Shown here: in pieces, positions 62,686-64,000 of the stretch | How the letters are laid out: the number at the start of each line of letters is the position of its first letter | Position numbering within the stretch: the stretch's first letter is position 1 | Assembly: GCF_036699995.1 (NCBI RefSeq) | Contig: NZ_CP144906.1 | Location: 2,103,501-2,167,500, forward strand | Source: Clostridium beijerinckii | GTDB lineage: Bacteria > Bacillota > Clostridia > Clostridiales > Clostridiaceae | Length of the DNA: 64,000 nt | Reading direction: 5' to 3' | The notes under the pieces: generated by a model | What the model saw: the letters and a program-made list of their open reading frames with translations, nothing else | Told to the model about the DNA's origin: nothing | Databases searched by the model: none | Program-made: the position numbers and the translations under genes

Positions 62686-63822
62686 ATGGATTTAATAACT
62701 AGGAATATAGAAGCAAAATTTGATGCGGCAGTATATCTATATTTTGCTATTTATATTTCACCAGAAATAGTCGATCAAGGGTTCGTAATTTCTATTCTAA
62801 ACGATATTGAGGAGTTTGAATCTAAGAAGTTTATAAATGAAAATATTGGGATTGAGCTTGAAAATTATAAGAATAGAATAAAGGAAGTTAAATTGCTAAT
62901 AAAGCGAGAATTTGGCAAAATATATAATTTTAAAGATATTTTAAGACATAATAATGAGCATGCTAGAATACTAGGAGAAACTTTAGAGGATTTGTTTATA
63001 ATCAATGGGATTAATATAGAGAGTATGTTTGAAGACTCACAATTTATTTGTATTGAGAAAGTTATACTGCCTTATGTGAGAATGGTAAAAAATGAAGACT
63101 CAGACATAATTTTATTTTGTATTATTAGTGGAATATTTATACAATCACTTATTAATGAGTATAAGAAGGCAAGAAACTTATATTTTAATAATATTGAGGA
63201 GTCAAGTAGCTATAAATTAAGCACATTAGAGGAGCAGATGATTGAAGTTAAAAAAGAAAACATTAGCTTAAAAAATAAACTTGATTATTTTAATAAAGAA
63301 AAGTTAATGTATGAAAAGAGGCTGAAGTCTGAATTAAGCAAGCTAGATAATATACATAAATTAGAAATGAAGAAGAAGGAAGATCGAATTAGAATTCTTG
63401 AGAATAAATTAAATGAAGAAAAGATTTTAAAATTGGATTTAGAATATTTAAAAGAATATGAGTTTAATTCTGATACTATTCACAGAAATTCGGATTCTAA
63501 CAAAAGATTAGAGAAATATACTATGAGCAAAAAAATTATTATAATTGGCGGAGATAAGGAATGGAGAAGGCGATTTAGAATAAAATATCCAGAAATAAGA
63601 ATGTTAAATGGTTTCAACGAAAACTTTGATATAAGAATTTTAAATACAGCTGATTACATATTTTTTTATACCCAATATATGAATCATTCGACGTTTCATA
63701 GAGCTATGGATTTTATTAAGCTTAATAAATGTAAATTTGGATATATAGGAAAGACGAATATAGATCTTGTAGAGGGAGAAATTATCGAAAAAATAGTTAC
63801 ATGCGAAGGAAATGACGAATAA
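62686..63822 (+). CDS. DUF2325 domain protein with coiled coil
   Basis: 378 aa. A helical N-terminal part (about 1-170) is followed by a long coiled coil (about 180-265, Lys/Glu-rich). The C-terminal DUF2325 domain (about 285-378) begins KKIIIIGGDKEWRRRFR and contains FFYTQYMNHSTFHRAMDFI. DUF2325 proteins are uncharacterised. Starts at TTG 62665, ATG 62680 and ATG 62686 are all possible; a weak AGG favours 62686. Confidence 0.65.
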   Translation: MDLITRNIEAKFDAAVYLYFAIYISPEIVDQGFVISILNDIEEFESKKFINENIGIELENYKNRIKEVKLLIKREFGKIYNFKDILRHNNEHARILGETLEDLFIINGINIESMFEDSQFICIEKVILPYVRMVKNEDSDIILFCIISGIFIQSLINEYKKARNLYFNNIEESSSYKLSTLEEQMIEVKKENISLKNKLDYFNKEKLMYEKRLKSELSKLDNIHKLEMKKKEDRIRILENKLNEEKILKLDLEYLKEYEFNSDTIHRNSDSNKRLEKYTMSKKIIIIGGDKEWRRRFRIKYPEIRMLNGFNENFDIRILNTADYIFFYTQYMNHSTFHRAMDFIKLNKCKFGYIGKTNIDLVEGEIIEKIVTCEGNDE

Positions 63823-63968
63823 TCTATATATTTAGAAATAATTGATTTTATATATAGAATTATTTTTATACTTTTTAGGGGACTAGTTGGGTATGTAATT
63901 AGAAAATTTGAATTACAAAAAAAGTATTGGGGAAAATAATTACAACCACACTAAAGGAGGATAAATAT

Positions 63969-64000
63969 ATGGAGAAAAACACTAAGGAGTGTCCAAATTG
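63969..64000 (+). CDS. Start of an unknown gene (partial)
   Basis: AAAGGAGG is followed by ATG 63969 and ten codons, MEKNTKECPN, before the window ends. The ribosome site makes a real gene likely; the product cannot be named. Confidence 0.5.
   Translation, partial: MEKNTKECPN

Noticed and set aside
1..64000. tRNA, rRNA, CRISPR array or prophage
   Set aside because: Reading both strands showed no tRNA cloverleaf, no rRNA, no spaced direct repeats and no phage structural genes.

Overview
The window is a stretch of an AT-rich Clostridium chromosome. The very low GC content, AGA-rich codon use, strong AGGAGG-type ribosome sites, a CpIII-like group B [FeFe] hydrogenase, butanol-dehydrogenase-like enzymes and an AnfO-like protein suggest a saccharolytic or solventogenic species of the C. 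beijerinckii type. The species is inference. No rRNA, tRNA, CRISPR array or prophage was seen.

Left part (1-20 kb): metabolic and envelope genes. They include a penicillin-binding protein, a group B hydrogenase, fructose-bisphosphate aldolase, a stand-alone CarD regulator, and a four-domain CoA-disulfide reductase/rhodanese/TusA/DsrE sulfur protein behind two matching operator-like sites. Next come two transporters, a COG2509 FAD dehydrogenase behind a guanine-type purine riboswitch, and a 1.1 kb non-coding stretch with a long palindromic element and a small-RNA-like unit. Three tiny genes, bioB-bioY and a complete IS4-type insertion sequence follow.

Middle (20-43 kb): a MurNAc recycling cluster (murQ, murP-like, mupG, murR) is flanked by two minus-strand RNA loci. 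One is a 6S RNA copy near 20.7 kb. The other, near 29.8 kb, is a signal recognition particle RNA followed at once by a second 6S RNA. The two loci have near-identical promoters. Nearby are aguA-aguB (agmatine to putrescine), an MFS exporter, aspartate 4-decarboxylase, and a PadR regulator divergent from an old-yellow-enzyme-type reductase with a perfect 24-bp palindrome between them. Further on are a DUF3810 protein, a PASTA Ser/Thr kinase and an iron alcohol dehydrogenase.

Right part (43.7-55.8 kb): a PucR-headed reductive pyrimidine degradation cluster. A pyrimidine-type ABC importer brings in substrate. A dihydropyrimidine dehydrogenase, a dihydropyrimidinase and an N-carbamoyl-beta-alanine hydrolase would convert uracil or thymine to a beta-amino acid. 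A class III aminotransferase and an iron alcohol dehydrogenase would then give 3-hydroxypropionate. The dehydrogenase has an unusual architecture: N-terminal Fe-S domain plus PreA, with no FAD/NAD(P)H domains.

Right end: a CBS-domain protein, a 2-hydroxyacid dehydrogenase, an MBL hydrolase, an acetyltransferase, an AnfO-like protein, an IS1634-type transposase and a DUF2325 protein. This may be the edge of a nitrogenase-related locus.
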